Program-made: the position numbers and the translations under genes
Notes under the pieces: model-generated
Databases searched by the model: none
What the model was told of the DNA's origin: nothing
What the model saw: the letters and a program-made list of their open reading frames with translations, nothing else
Shown: positions 21,807-34,026 of the stretch, piece after piece
Layout of the letters: each line of letters opens with the position of its first letter
How positions within the stretch are numbered: the first letter of the stretch is position 1
Origin: Hortaea werneckii
Lineage: Eukaryota > Ascomycota > Dothideomycetes > Mycosphaerellales > Teratosphaeriaceae
Direction of reading: 5' to 3'
NCBI GenBank assembly: GCA_037044905.1
Contig: JBAOKB010000161.1
Location: forward strand, 162,935 to 226,934
Length of the DNA stretch: 64,000 bases

Positions 21807-22644
21807 CGTTTGGGAGAGAGCGTGTGATGTTTATGCGTAGCTTTTCTTGGTAGTTTGCAATTGTCTTCCTGACCATCGGCTTTGGCTGCAAGTTTCACCT
21901 GTTAATCCTCTCTCTTTCGTTGCATCCTTTCGCCGTGGCTGCTCCCTCCCTCCTTTTTTTTTTTTTTTCTTTTTTCAAAATCTTACATTGCATCGGCTGA
22001 GATCTAAAGAGCTTGCTTGCTATGGACTGGTCTACGTCACGGCAACTTCTCTCACACACAAACACACATATCCATAGAATATCTCTCACGCATGATGCGT
22101 CCTGGAGTGCGATGAACACCCTTATCAATTGGGTCGGTGGTTCAGATTGAAACTTTTGCTTATCAAAAAGTTGCCACCCTTCCTTTCCCTTCCCCCCATT
22201 CGAGTTAAGTTCAACAAAACTTGACTTACTTCCATCGCACCTCCTCCCAAATAGGTCCGGAATGGAAGACGTTGGTCACATTCAAGGGGGAAAGCCGGAC
22301 GAAGAATGTTGCGGTTTTTGCAATCGCGCCGAGCCCTTCGGCACGATCAGTGAGTGTACTGAAAGAAAGGGAGGGGCAGAAAGAAATCCCGAGATGTGGC
22401 CTGACAAAGGGAGCGTAGCTGGAGGAGTGTTTGGGGCGCCGGTGGGGGGGAGGGGGTTGAGAACAGGAGCAAGTCGGAAAGTCTGGACTGAACTTTACCG
22501 GTGCCTTTGCACCAAGAATAATGTTCAAGTCTTGCAACAAGTTCATAGAAGGATTGACGATCCCAAAAATTCGAGACATTTGAAGCACTCAGGCGATTTA
22601 GACCCATGAACACGTCATGGCAATTGTACACTTGGCACCTCGCT
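21807..22644. other. Intergenic between convergent monooxygenase and aldo-keto reductase
   Basis: 3' regions of two convergent genes. It has a T-run (about 21954-21975) and short CA-rich stretch (about 22055). No gene is supported. Confidence 0.45.
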
Positions 22645-23886
22645 CTATTTCTTAGGTCCATACCAATCATCGAACCCTAGATCGAATCCCCAAGCAGGGG
22701 TGTTAATCCGCTTCGCTTTCCCCTTTGCCGCAAGTGCATCCAACTTTGCTAGGTCTTCCCCAGAAAGGGCGACCACCAGTCTGTTACTGGTTATACGCTT
22801 CTCGCTGACGGACTTAGGGAGGGCGACGGTGCCCTTGCAGACATGGTAGCTGATCAGGACGGTAGCAGCAGTAGCCCCGTGCTTTTCAGCGATCTGCTGG
22901 ATTTCCGGGTCGTTCATGAGTGGAGCGCCTAAATGACAGGGCATTAACTAAGTGTACTTCTGGCGGGGCGAATGCGCAAGCGATGAAGAACCCTTACCTG
23001 TCGAGCCCAATGGCGAGTATGCCTCGAGAAGAATGCCGCGTTTCTCGCACCACTGTCGAAGTTCGTGCTGCGGGAGGTACGGATGAAGCTCCACCTGGTT
23101 CACGGCGGGGGTTACGGTCCATTTCTTGCTCAGCTCTTCAAGATATGGAATCGACCAGTTGGCGACTCCGATAGCTTTCGCTTTACCCGACTTGTAAACG
23201 GCCTCCATCTGCCGCCAGGTCTCGTTCTGGTCCCATGATCGGTCGACAGAACGACTACCATCTGGGTTGGTGGGCAGAAGCTCGCTGGTCTCGTTCTTTG
23301 ATCGAATCAGCCGGCCGAAATACTGCATCGCGCCAGGAAAGAGTGTACTTACCGGGACGAGTCGCACAGGCCAGTGAATGAGCTAGAACTCCATGTCAGC
23401 GGCGGCGCTCTGCAAGACAGTTGCTACGCACAAAGACTTACATAGAGGTCAACGTAGTCAGTGCCCAAGGCGTCCAAAGTCTTTTGCAGACCCTCGCTGG
23501 CGTTGGGGTGGTGGGTGTTCCACAATTTGCTGGTGATGAAGATCTCTTCGCGAGCAACGCCGCTGTCCTTGATGCCCTGCCCGACTTCGTTTTCATTCCC
23601 ATAGATCCTGCGTGGGGATCAGTAAGCTCCTTCTCGCGAGGGGTCCCGGGCCGGGGGGATTCGCATTACAAGGCAGCATCAATGTGGCGATATCCATCTT
23701 TGAGGGCATAGGCGACGGCTTTGGTAACCTCGCCCGGGGCAGATTTCCAAGTCCCTACCGCGTGACCGAAGTTAGCGACCAGAAGCTGCATACAAATCCT
23801 CCTGTGCTCGATTTCAAATGCTCACCTAAGCCGACGGCTGGGATTTGCGCCCCGGTGTTGAGTTTGAAGCGTGTTGGGGGAGACAT
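22645..23886 (-). CDS. Aldo-keto reductase (GCY1/glycerol dehydrogenase-like), six exons
   Basis: Spliced on the minus strand: 23886-23826, 23754-23670, 23607-23442, 23382-23353, 23295-22998 and 22928-22645 (924 nt, 307 residues). All introns have GT-AG ends, 57-71 bp. The product starts with RFKLNTGAQIPAVGLGTW and keeps the full AKR tetrad: Asp in DAALIYGNE, Tyr in the same phrase, Lys in TSKLWNTHH and His in LIHWPV. GVANWSIPYLEEL, NQVELHPYLPQ and the NADPH-loop PKSVSEKRITSN also fit. It ends WGFDLGFDDWYGPKK. Reduces aldehydes/ketoses such as glyceraldehyde or dihydroxyacetone with NADPH; cytosolic. The 57-bp fourth intron has no stop and is divisible by three, so retention would add 19 residues. 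Divergent from the next gene. Confidence 0.9.
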
Positions 23887-24906
23887 AGTGGGAAGTCTGA
23901 TGGCTGGGAATCGTAATAATCCTGGGTTGTGAGAGCAAGTAGAGCAGCTCTCGTACTTATCAAGGACAACAAGGTGCTATAAAGTCCCTCTTCAAGGATC
24001 ATCAATTGATGGCCCCGCGGCGGGGAGAGGGGTTCGTAAAAGATGGAAAATATGCCTCTCTGACCACCGATATCATCATCAGAAGCATGTTGCGTGGAAC
24101 TTGAGGTGGATCGCTGCTGAATCTAGTGTCGACCTGTGACCGCGTTTCAATCATCACATTGGGGCTTTCGAGCGTTGACGGAGCCTCACGGAGGATTTTA
24201 CCCCATGCCACACGTCTCAATTGGTCGGGGAATCTGCGGCGGACAAGAATTCTCCATGACCGTTAACGGCTTCCGAATTGGACGTGCGCTGCCGAATTGT
24301 TCCTTTCCGAATCGAGGCCGACAAAGACTGGATGTCTGTCTGGACCCAAACGTTTCCGTATAGAATGGGAAGCCCGAGGGCGGCGGCCCAAGAAAAGGTG
24401 GAGGCGCGGAGGCATTGGGGCGTGGAGAGCTGTGGAGAAAGTGGCGACGTGCGGGGACAGAGACGAGGTCGTGCGGGCCAACTTTTCTGCGGCGAGGACC
24501 GAGTTGCGATCCGAATGGGGAATACTGCTCCGCCTGCAAATGTTCTGCGGGCCTGACGGACGTTGTTGGCGCCAGACGTCGCGAGGGACTACAGGGTCTT
24601 CCGCCACAGAAGGGCCATTCGGAGCCGGTGATGCAGTCTCGTACGCTCACGAACTGCTGAAGAAGGCTCGAGTATCAGAATGGAGACAATGTCCGCCGGA
24701 ACGCTATTCATGGCCACATGTGGTAGTCACCGCGGACGAGCCATGGTGGCAATGTCGAGTCCCCCCCTCCCCCGAACCTCCAAGCTCATATATTGGGCTG
24801 TAGCATGATTGCTATTTAGCATCGACCACTTTCTTTCGAATCCGGACCCTACCCCACAACTACTCGACCTTCGCGTCTCGCAGCTGACTACACAACCGTC
24901 AACACA
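23887..24906. promoter_or_regulatory. Shared 1-kb divergent promoter, AKR / Gfo-Idh dehydrogenase
   Basis: The two oxidoreductase genes start 1020 bp apart on opposite strands. The interval is GC-rich and carries no supported gene. The arrangement would allow co-regulation. Confidence 0.45.
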
Positions 24907-26215
24907 ATGGTTTCCCAGCCACGCCTGCGAATGGCCCTGATCGGTCTTGGCCGCCTAGGTGCTCTCCGTGCTAAGATCCTAGCCTTTGAGCAGCCGCGCA
25001 TCGAGTTGGTGGCCGTCTGCGACACGAAGCCTGGTGCCGAGCAATGGGCAGCAGAAAACCTCCCTGCGTCCATCAAATTCTTTGCGGACCCCGATAAGTG
25101 CATGCGAGACAGCGGCGCTCAGGCCGTCCTGATCTCGACGGCGACCGCCACTCATGCCCCCCTCATCTGCCGTGCGCTTGACCTGGAGCTTGTACGCTGC
25201 CGTCCACCGCTACGCTTCTGCATGGGTATGATGCTGACGTCTTTTGCTCCAGCACGTGATGTGCGAAAAGCCAATTTCGGTAGACATTGTCGCCACGCAG
25301 GAGGTCGTCGAGAAGTCTCGATCCAAGCCTCATCTGAAGTTCTTGCTTCCATTTTCGCGGAGGTGTAAGTGGCTCAAGTCACGTGGCATCAAAGCTCCAC
25401 TACTGACGGCCGCCAGACGACGAGTCTTACCGTGCGACTAAGAAGATGGTCGAAGCTGGTCAGCTAGGAGACATACACGCAGTGGAAGCTTCTTGCCTCG
25501 ATCCACAAGACAAGAATGGTGAGCTATTACTGAATGTAAACCGTGCTGCTTCGACCGCTTACCGTTCAACTATTTGCAGCTTTCTATGTCACGTTCTCGG
25601 AACAATCGGGCGGCATTTTCGTTGATGCAGGCATTCACATCGTAAGTGTACTTGACGTAGGTGGCGAAGGCTTGGACTAACAAGACCCAGATCGACATTG
25701 GTCGGTACTTCTTAGAGGTTTCAAAAGGTTGCCCTAACCCGCGGAAACAAGTCAACCGGGTGCTCGCAATGGGCCAGCAGGCCGTCTACGGCGACCTTGC
25801 AAAATTCGGTGACGCTGACAATGCCTGGGGACTTGTGGAATTCGCTAATGGCAAGATCCTCGAGACTCGTCTTAGCCGTACCATTACGAACGGCTTCGAG
25901 GCTGCTACGCGCGTCTGCGGAACGAAAGGTCATTCCGTCATCAATGGCAACTCTGCTACAAATCGTGTCGAGATCCGAGACGAACACGGTGTCCGGACAA
26001 CAACAACCCCGGATGCATTTGCTCTCTACGATCGGACCTTCGTTAACGACATCGCTGAATTTGCTACCGCTGTGCTTGACGATCTGCCTTTCTCGTGCGT
26101 CCCTGACGACGCGCTTGAGGCCGGTAAGATTGCCTGCGCCCTTCAGCACTCCTTCCGCATTGGACAAGCGGTCTACTTTGACGATGCAGGCTTGCCGTTT
26201 CTGAAAGCTCCGTAG
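24907..26215 (+). CDS. Gfo/Idh/MocA family oxidoreductase (inositol 2-dehydrogenase-like), five exons
   Basis: Exons 24907-25191, 25253-25364, 25417-25518, 25580-25641 and 25691-26215 (1086 nt, 361 residues), introns 49-61 bp. Rossmann motif ALIGLGRLGALRAKIL at the N-terminus, then VAVCDTKPGAEQWA. After the first splice comes the signature HVMCEKPISVD (EKP lysine). DAGIHIIDIGRYF is formed across the last splice and supplies the catalytic D-x3-H type residues. The C-terminal beta-sheet domain includes GLVEFANGKILETRLSRT. The family oxidises or epimerises cyclitols and sugars with NAD(P); myo-inositol 2-dehydrogenase is the closest general description. The nearby sugar transporter and AKR suggest sugar/polyol use (inference). 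Confidence 0.9.
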
Positions 26216-27271
26216 CCAGAAGGACATGTCTGAAGATCAACTGCGCGCTGAAAATTTCAACCTCCTTCCGACTTGCGGCGTACTCGGCTCCTGCCCATCA
26301 TAGGCCCTAGAGGTTGTTGGAGTATCAGCTTAAGTAGCGGTAGCTGTGCTCAAGTCTAGATGATCAGCGATAGGGGCTTAGGGGGCTTGGGGTGGGGGGA
26401 GGTTGACTAGAGACAGTGCATCAAGGTGGTCACACAGCTTGCCTTTATGTCCACCAGACGTTAAATTCGAATATTGCGAGCATCTCAATCTGTTTCGAAT
26501 TCCTCTGCTTCTTGGTATTATTTCCACGACGGGTGGGGCGGAGGGGGCGACTGGTACATTTCTGTCTCAAGTCATTGATTGAAGTTCTCCGTCCGCAGGC
26601 GGCTGTGTGAAGACTAGACGTCATGAAAATGTCCATCAAGATTCTATGACGAGATCCACTTTGTCACAGCTGTACAGAACTCGTGTATGAGGTTGTCTTG
26701 GGGAACGTCCTGAAAACTTTAGCGCTGTGAAAAGCTCGGAAAGTATGCCCTCCTGCGCAGACGCTCTTCGCTAGCAAGGGGAACCGAGTCGAAGCTTGAT
26801 GAAGTCTATCGCGTAAATCCACAACCACTACTACTCTAAGACACAAGCCACTTGTGTCAAAGGCCTCCGAACCGAATTAGTTGGTCGAGCTGGTGGATGG
26901 TAGCACATCTAAAGTTTTTGTGGAGAAACCGGACCCTCATGAATGGGGTAATTTTCCACGTAAGAAAGTAACGCACAGGGGTTGTCCATGCAGGCAGCTC
27001 ATGGGATTCTGGAGTAGCGTGGGGCGCACCGCAAAAGGGTTGAAAACATTGTAGTTGCCGCATATGCATCCCGCGGTAATGCTCGTTAGGTCTGCGTCCT
27101 TGGTAAGGGTCCGTTCTTGCACTCAGATACCCGCCCCGAGTCGGCCGCAAACGACAGGCCCTTTCAATTAATTGTATTCCAAACCCCATAGCTTCAAGCA
27201 CACGACGGCGAGCCCGAACCAAGACGTTTGGAGTGCGTGTTTGCTAGTCAGCAAGGTCTGACTCCGTCGAC
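26216..27271. other. Intergenic, promoter of sugar transporter
   Basis: No gene is supported. The 3' UTR of the dehydrogenase is probably within the first 300 bases; the remainder is the upstream region of the transporter. Confidence 0.4.
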
Positions 27272-29295
27272 ATGGCGAGCGACTTTGGCAAAGCTAAGCA
27301 TGATGATGCTGAACACCAGGAATCCTCCCAAGACATCCATAACAAAAATTGGGACATGATCCCAGACCTTGGAGAAGACGTTGTCTATGGGCCATCCGGT
27401 GTGGCAGGAATTCTCTCCTCCGGCCCTTACATCTTAACGGCAGCCTTCCTGGCGTCTTTGGGAGGGTTCTCATTCGGGTACGATCAAGGGGTCATGGTAA
27501 GTTGGAAGAAGAAATCATAGAGACCACTTAGACTGGAAGCGACGACTAATTTCATACCCTCCGATTACAGGGAGTTGTAAATGTGCTACCTCAGTTCCAT
27601 GCTGTCGTCCCCTATGCTGCAACAGCTTTCGGCAAAGGTTTCATGACGGGAATGCTACTGCTCGGATGCTTTGTGGGTTGCTGGTTCTATCCTTATGTTT
27701 CGGATCGCTGGTCAAGAAAGAGGGCTCTTCTTATCGCGTCTACCATCTTCTCGATCGGGGCGATTATTCAGACGGCAGCATATGACTACGGCACACTCGT
27801 AGCTGGACGCGCCATAACCGGAGTTGGGACAGGTACACTCGCTCTGGGTGCGCCGATGGTACGTATCCATTCCTCCCGCTGCTAGCGCCACCGGGGCTAA
27901 TCGATACAAGTACATTTCTGAAATTTCACCCCCAAATTTACGAGGAACCTTACTAGTCCTCGAATCCGTTGCAATCACCGCTGGTGTTACGCTCGCCTAC
28001 TGGATCTCCTACGCCTGCAAAGATCTAGATGGCGATGTCTCCTGGCGCTTGCCCTTCGCGCTACAGCTACCTTCGGCGCTTGCACTAGGTGGCACCATCC
28101 AGCTTTTCCCATACTCGCCCCGCTGGCTCGCTATGAAGGATAGATACGAAGAGTGTCTTGAAAGCCTCTGCAGACTACGCAAGCTTCCCGCCTCGGACGA
28201 CCGCGTTCAAAAAGAATACAACGGTATCCTTGCCGAATCACGCTTTCAAGCTGCGTTGCAAGAAAGACGACATCCAGGAATAAGCGGCGTTCGGCTCGAG
28301 ATTCAGGAATGGCTCGATGTGCTCTCGAAGAAACGCTGGCGGCGAACCATTGTCGGTGCTGGTGTGGCTTTCTTCCAACAGTTGCAAGGCGTCAATGTGA
28401 GTTGTATTACCGCTCGGGTAAATTAGCATGAGACATAAGTGGCTAATTCTCCTTTCTCTTCCCCTCCTCAAGGCCTTTATCTACTACGCCCCAACTTTGT
28501 TCGTTCTCTCTCCCTTCGAAATAGCGATCGCCGGTGCTAAAAGACTGACCTGCAACCATTTGCTGTAGATTCGAGAGCATTGGTCAAAGCGGTGAGATGT
28601 CGCTGATTCTGTCCGGAGTCTTCAATGCGCTGCAGATCGTTGGCGTGATCATCGCATTCGGTCTCATCGACAGACTGGGACGAAGACCCCTTGCCATCGG
28701 TGGCGGTATTGGCAACTGCATTTGCTACGGAATCGTTGCAGCCCTCGTCGGGACCTACGGCGGACGTTGGCAGCAAGGTCATGTAGATGCTGGCTGGGCC
28801 TGTGTTGCTATGGCCTTTCTATTTATCATCGTGTTTGGAGCATCGTACTCCCCGTTAGGTTGGGCCTTGCCGCCGGAGGTCTTTCCCATCGGCATACGAT
28901 CACACGGAGTTGCCTTCTCTGTTGCAGTCAATTGGATCTCGAACTTCACAGTGTATGTTTGACCCTGCACCGCTTGAGACAAAGACGTAAGGCTGACTGT
29001 GCATGACCAGAGGAATCGCTACTCCGCCGATGTTCGACGCATGGGGCTACGGAACCTATATCTTCTATGCATGCTTTTGTGCAATGGCTGCCATATGGGC
29101 GTTCTTGTTTGTGCCAGAAGTGAGTCTACTCCTTTTCCATTGACCGCTCAGACTTGGGAGATTCTGACCTGCTTGACCTCCCAGACAATGAACAAGACTC
29201 TCGAACAAATTGACGATGCATTTGGAGATGACAGTGGTTTGGAAGAGCAGGAGCTCATGCATGAGGTCCTTGGACAGATTTTTGTCCACCCCTAG
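27272..29295 (+). CDS. MFS sugar/polyol transporter, seven exons
   Basis: Exons 27272-27496, 27571-27858, 27911-28396, 28473-28498, 28569-28952, 29011-29119 and 29185-29295 (1629 nt, 542 residues), introns 52-76 bp. Sugar-porter hallmarks: GGFSFGYDQGVM in TM1, DRWSRKRALL after TM2, GRAITGVGTGTLALGAPMY joined to ISEISPPNLRGTLL, FPYSPRWLAM (the PESPR box), FFQQLQGVN joined to AFIYYAPTLF, GLIDRLGRRPL, and PPEVFPIGIRSHGVAF. Plasma-membrane proton symporter or facilitator. The fourth exon is only 26 nt and its donor is GTTCGT, as in the monooxygenase gene. Sits downstream of the Gfo/Idh/MocA dehydrogenase in the same direction. Confidence 0.93.
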
Positions 29296-31026
29296 AACTC
29301 TGATCTTGATTGAGGGCTCGAGAAAGACCAGGCCTTGGTATTTTGGCTCCACCTTGTCAAGGTATTGATCAACGTGAAGACAATATCAAGTACCAGTCAA
29401 GGCAGGCAGACATGGAGTTTTGGGTCCCGTTGCTCCCGGCTTCTGAGGGAGGGAGCCCTGATGCTGTAAGGTGGGAATCGTCATAGAGCTGGTGAGGAGG
29501 GTGTTCGATTTGAAGTAGTGGGTTGTGGATGTACGTTTGGAGGCAACTGGGTGGGCTGAGAAGGGAGACTGCTGTGTAAAGTATGATATTTTCTCATCTA
29601 CCCTTGATCGCTCGCCCTCCTACGTTAAATATATTATACTTATCTCTTTTTGGGGAGTTGAGCTTGTTTCTTTCTTCTCTTTTGGAAAAGTCCCCCCAAA
29701 AGATTGAAGAAAAGAAGACGTTGTGAAGAACTCTTTCAGTCACCGCTCATGACGTTCGTTCTTCTCAAACGCGGTCGTTCTTCTACATTCATCTATCACC
29801 TTTCGTCATGGTGCTCCATTATACCAAGGCTCTCCCAGACAGTCAATCTCCAACCAAGCGCATCATTGGCTTGCCAACTGAGTTGACCTGCACTAGGAGA
29901 TGCGAAGTTTTGTTTTTGACTCCCGCAGATTTTGCTGTCGCTGCCAGCATCCCGAGAAAAGGTAGAGATCACCTCCTCTCCCTTATCGACACAAAACATC
30001 TTAATACAGAGCCACGCCGGTCCCAGCGATTGCTACCGCACATCGCCAGAATCCATTTCAATGCCTCTCTCGAAATGCCTCCCCTGACTTTCTCTTAGGA
30101 CCTACCTCCGGCAGTCATCTTCAGGCAAAGCGGGAAAAAGAGGCCGGAAAAGGCTAGTGAAGTATCGCATACCCTCCAAACAGCAGAAGCAGCAAAGATG
30201 TTTCGAACATGAGCACGATACTGCTTAGGTTGAAGAGGGAAGTGATAAGAGAGGCCGATGTGCATAGGGTTCCGCTGATTTGCGGTGAGGAGAATGAGTG
30301 GGATTGTTGATGTGGGGAAAGCATTTCTGAGCTGGTGTGGGGAGTAATAGATTTGGCGGAATGAATGGGGTGGGCTGATTCCGTGTGCCGGAGCATTCGC
30401 ATGTTGGGCGTTTCTTGAAAGTTTGAGGGAGATTCGGAAGGAGGGCGACTGGGAGGAAGAAGAGGCTGATTGAATGACTTGAAAGGTTCCTATTGCCTTC
30501 CCGTTTTGAGACGGGATGATTTCTCTATTCGCAGTGTCCATCTCGCAATTTTAATTTGCACATTATTGTTACCGAGTCGCCACGCGAAGAAGGGGGGTTT
30601 TCGCTTTGTGATTCTTTGTCCAAGTTGGCGAATTTCCTTATTTCAAATCTCTCACACTTCTGTTGCTTAAGAGTTGGACAAAGCAGGGAATGATAATGAT
30701 CGGAACAAAGAGGACAGAGTAGGCAATTGCCATGGAGACATAATCTATTGTTAACTTTTGGCCACCATGAAAGGGTGTGCTTTGTCCTTTTAGGCGAAAT
30801 GAGCATTTATTTGCATGATTCCGCTCTGGGCAATCTCCGAGTCATCGGTATTCTCGATACTGCATCCATTTGTGGTATTCTAGTACCACATCACCCGCTC
30901 TCCCCCCGCACAATTATCGGCAAGAGAACTCTCTGGTAGAGTCATAGGCTGCGCAGTCCTCCTATTGGAAAGAAGCTTTGAATTGTCTTGAGCTAGATCT
31001 CGACAGAGAAGGAGAGGAGAGAAACC
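29296..31026. other. 1.7-kb intergenic region, nothing recognised
   Basis: Only short open stretches on both strands, without domains or codon signature. A TATA-rich patch lies at about 29626-29645. Confidence 0.4.
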
Positions 31027-31692
31027 ATGCCACCTACACTGAGAGGAGGTGCAGCAGGTGCTAAGCGTAACATCGACGCAGTCACGACGACTAAATCACC
31101 AACTCTGGCGAAGAAAGCCAGGATTACCCAGGGCAGCCCTACGAGTAAGAGCAAGGGGCAGAAGACTACCACGTCAAAAGCAAGACCTACTAACAAAGCC
31201 CAGAAGAATGGAAATGCCCCAGTACTCACCTCATTTAGCCCGGTGAACTCCACGACCACAACCCAAGAGCCGCACAATGCAGCTAAGAAAGCTACCCTCC
31301 GCATCTCCCCCGTCGATCAATGGAATCAATCCTCTTCCGAAAGCTCATCCAGTTCCGCACCCAGCTCGCCCGAAGACGCAGCGAACCCTAGAGTCTTCCA
31401 GGGAACGATGAAAGATGCGGATGGGAGGCCTCATTACGTGCTGAAAGTCACGCAGGTCTTCCATGCTGTTGACTGGCGAGGGAGTGGGCGGAAAAGCGGA
31501 GCAGGTGGATTCGAACTGCAGGATTGCGATGAGGAGCCTGTGAGTCCGAAATCTATTCCTGGGGTAAAGAGGGAGGAGTTCGCTTTGCAAAGTGGAAGGC
31601 ATGGGTCGGTATTTTATGGGGCCGTGGAGGGGGAAGTGGATTCTGAGACTATGTCCCCTTTCTATTCTGGTATACTGAGGATGTATGGGTAG
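31027..31692 (+). CDS. Hypothetical nuclear-type protein
   Basis: 221 residues, intronless, not recognised. The N-terminal half is Lys/Thr/Ser-rich with SPTLAKKARITQGSP, resembling a disordered nuclear protein. A Ser run (SSSESSSSSAPSS) precedes a more structured C-terminal half (RPHYVLKVTQVFHAVDWRGS). Convergent with the next gene, whose coding end is 328 bp away. Confidence 0.55.
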   Translation: MPPTLRGGAAGAKRNIDAVTTTKSPTLAKKARITQGSPTSKSKGQKTTTSKARPTNKAQKNGNAPVLTSFSPVNSTTTTQEPHNAAKKATLRISPVDQWNQSSSESSSSSAPSSPEDAANPRVFQGTMKDADGRPHYVLKVTQVFHAVDWRGSGRKSGAGGFELQDCDEEPVSPKSIPGVKREEFALQSGRHGSVFYGAVEGEVDSETMSPFYSGILRMYG

Positions 31693-32019
31693 GTTTGAAT
31701 GCGAGGTTAGAGGGCGTGTAAATACGCCTGAGGACTGAGACCAAGCTGCAAGTGGTTCGGAGGCAGACGCAGCTAATTAATATTGGCGTGGAAATAATGT
31801 ACACAAGTGGAACATTGTCAAACGGCAGGCACGGTCATCTTGAACTCCGTACGCTGCCACCAAAGGAGGACGGAAGAGGGTCAAGTTGTTTTCCAAAGCA
31901 CTTTTTTCCATGTAACTACCTAAACATAATCTCTCTGCCTCGCTGAATGCATTCTCATGTCCCGCTGGATGTACCTTCCAGCCCCAAAATTCACCACGGT
32001 GTTATCATTCTAAGTCTTC

Positions 32020-32719
32020 TCATTCTTCCCAGCCTTCCGATCCTGAATCCTCTGAATCCTCGATGACTTCATCCTGGATCGGCTCGAATATCAACTTGAA
32101 CCTTCGAAGCTCACTTTGACGAATTACCTCGAGCGGCGTGCCCAATTCACCGTACTGGCCCTTCAGAAAGTCTTCCCTGGAGTTTAGTTAGTACGGGGCA
32201 CTGCAGATCTGCCAGCCAGGACACATCTGGACTTACTGTTTGTACTTCTGGCGAGAGTCTCTCTTCCCAGACTTTTGGTGATCGCGACTATGAATGTTGT
32301 TAGTAAAGAAGACTTGAGGATGTAAGGGTGAGCTCCTCAGCGTACTTTTTCTCCATCGGTACGCCCATTCCGGCCGCAGACTCGCTATCATTGGACTCGT
32401 TCATCTCTTGAACCATCTCGTCTTTAGAATACGAGGCTGATGAGTCCTTTGTGGATTGCTTGCCTCCTTTGTTTGAGTTGCCAGCGGACTGCTCCTGCTT
32501 TTGACGCTTTTCAGAGGGCTCTATGGCGGTGGAATCACTAGCACTATTATCTTGTGGGGCTGGTGGTGTCTCGCTCACTGTAGTGCTGCAACCACCGGGG
32601 CCTTCAACTTCGACGATTCGTTCCATGTGCGGGGTATCTTGTTTTGAACGCTTACTGCCAGGGCCTGGCAATTCGCCACCATCGTTGACTTTGCGTTTGC
32701 TTTGGATCTCAGGCGGCAT
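32020..32719 (-). CDS. Hypothetical protein, three exons
   Basis: Exons 32719-32346, 32287-32237 and 32176-32020 (582 nt, 193 residues), introns GTACGC..CATAG (58 bp) and GTAAGT..TCCAG (60 bp). All junctions close in frame, which supports the model. The first exon is disordered and charged (MPPEIQSKRKVNDGGELPG). The spliced C-terminus reads DFLKGQYGELGTPLEV and RRFKLIFEPIQDEVIEDSE, an acidic end. No family recognised. A 27-bp motif about 150 bp upstream of its start recurs upstream of the broken gene at 45.1-46.0 kb. Confidence 0.6.
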
Positions 32720-34026
32720 GGTGATCGATCTGATCCTTCTCTTGAGTCAAGCCTGAAATTGGATCGATCGATGCAGAGCTGCTGAGCTTGTTCTAAGGTA
32801 GATCTCGGGAGGGTGCTGAAAAACTAGGTATGTTGAAAGCCTTTTCCGTAAGGGAAGAGGCGTGCAAACAGGGACCGGCCGTGGTAGCGCTGCCAGCCCA
32901 AAGATGAAGGTTGTCGAGGTTGATGTAGAAGAGAGAGTTTGAAAGGAAGTAGAAGAACAATAAATAGTGCTGAGCACATGAAAATGATGAAATCATGGCA
33001 CTTGTAATCAACTAAGTCATCGAACTGTTCACATGCCAATGCCTCGCATGTGAGTCTCCGCCAGTCCATTCTTCTCAGACCACCACGAGCCCCATATCGT
33101 GACCCCAGAAGCGTTGTTATCAAAGTGTTTGCAAGATTGGGGAGGCCGGAGTGGTGAGATTGGAGCAAAGTGGTGAAGTTCAAGCGGCTTCATGTTGAGG
33201 TGCTGGGCTAGAAGGAAAGTTGGGTGCTTCTACGAGCAGAGCAATTCCTTGAGATCGAGCGTGGCCATGTGTTGTATAATTTGGAAGTAATGCAAGCCTA
33301 TGGTCAGTATACCAAACTGGAAGGTTCTACTATTGACTCTTCAGGGGGAGATGCAGTATTCTCGAGGAGTAGAAGGCCCGAAGCCGGCGGCGCAGGCGCG
33401 AACTGCCGGGCGGGTTCCAAAGTGTCATGCTGTACAGGCGATGCATTATAGTCTCCTCAATGATCACTGAAAGTCATGAGTATGTGTATGATGGCGTAAA
33501 ACGTAAGAATGTTGTCGTTTGTTGCCACGCATTTGGGGTGAAGTCTGGCACACGATTACGTAACACAACGGCCCGCCAATGCATTGAAGTTCGACTTCAT
33601 CCTTTCCGACATCCAATTCATTGTTCCCCCATAGAAGCACTGATAATGAAATCATACAAATCATGCTCTCCCAACCAGGCATTTGCTAGGCTCGCCTGAC
33701 ATTTACCATGAGACTGACAAAGATTTCTCCATTCTATATCGAGCTCCATGCAACGTCATCTCCTTTGTTTATCACAGGTCTGCGAACAATAGTTGGATGC
33801 GTTGGAGATGGAGGCGCATTGTTCTGAGGAGATGAGCCTCATGTCCAACAAAGAGATAAGATCAAGATGAATTGTACGCTGAGGCCTCAGTCGAAACTTC
33901 GCTCGCCTATCGACCTCATCAGCATTTTCAGGCTTCTTTTGTATAGCATACTCACATTCGTTCGAAGAAGAGGCAGGTCCTCCAATACGCTCTCTATTTC
34001 CATACAAATTTCTCTTAATATCATAG
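32720..34026. other. Divergent intergenic region
   Basis: Upstream regions of the minus-strand hypothetical and the plus-strand coiled-coil gene. It holds the shared motif at 32870-32896. No gene is supported. Confidence 0.4.
32870..32896 (-). repeat. Dispersed promoter-proximal motif, copy A
   Basis: Plus-strand reading AGGGACCGGCC-GT-GGTAG, then CGCTGCCAG. It matches with few changes the copies at 46175-46202 and 46290-46318, also upstream of a minus-strand start at a similar distance (about 150 bp). Confidence 0.5.
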
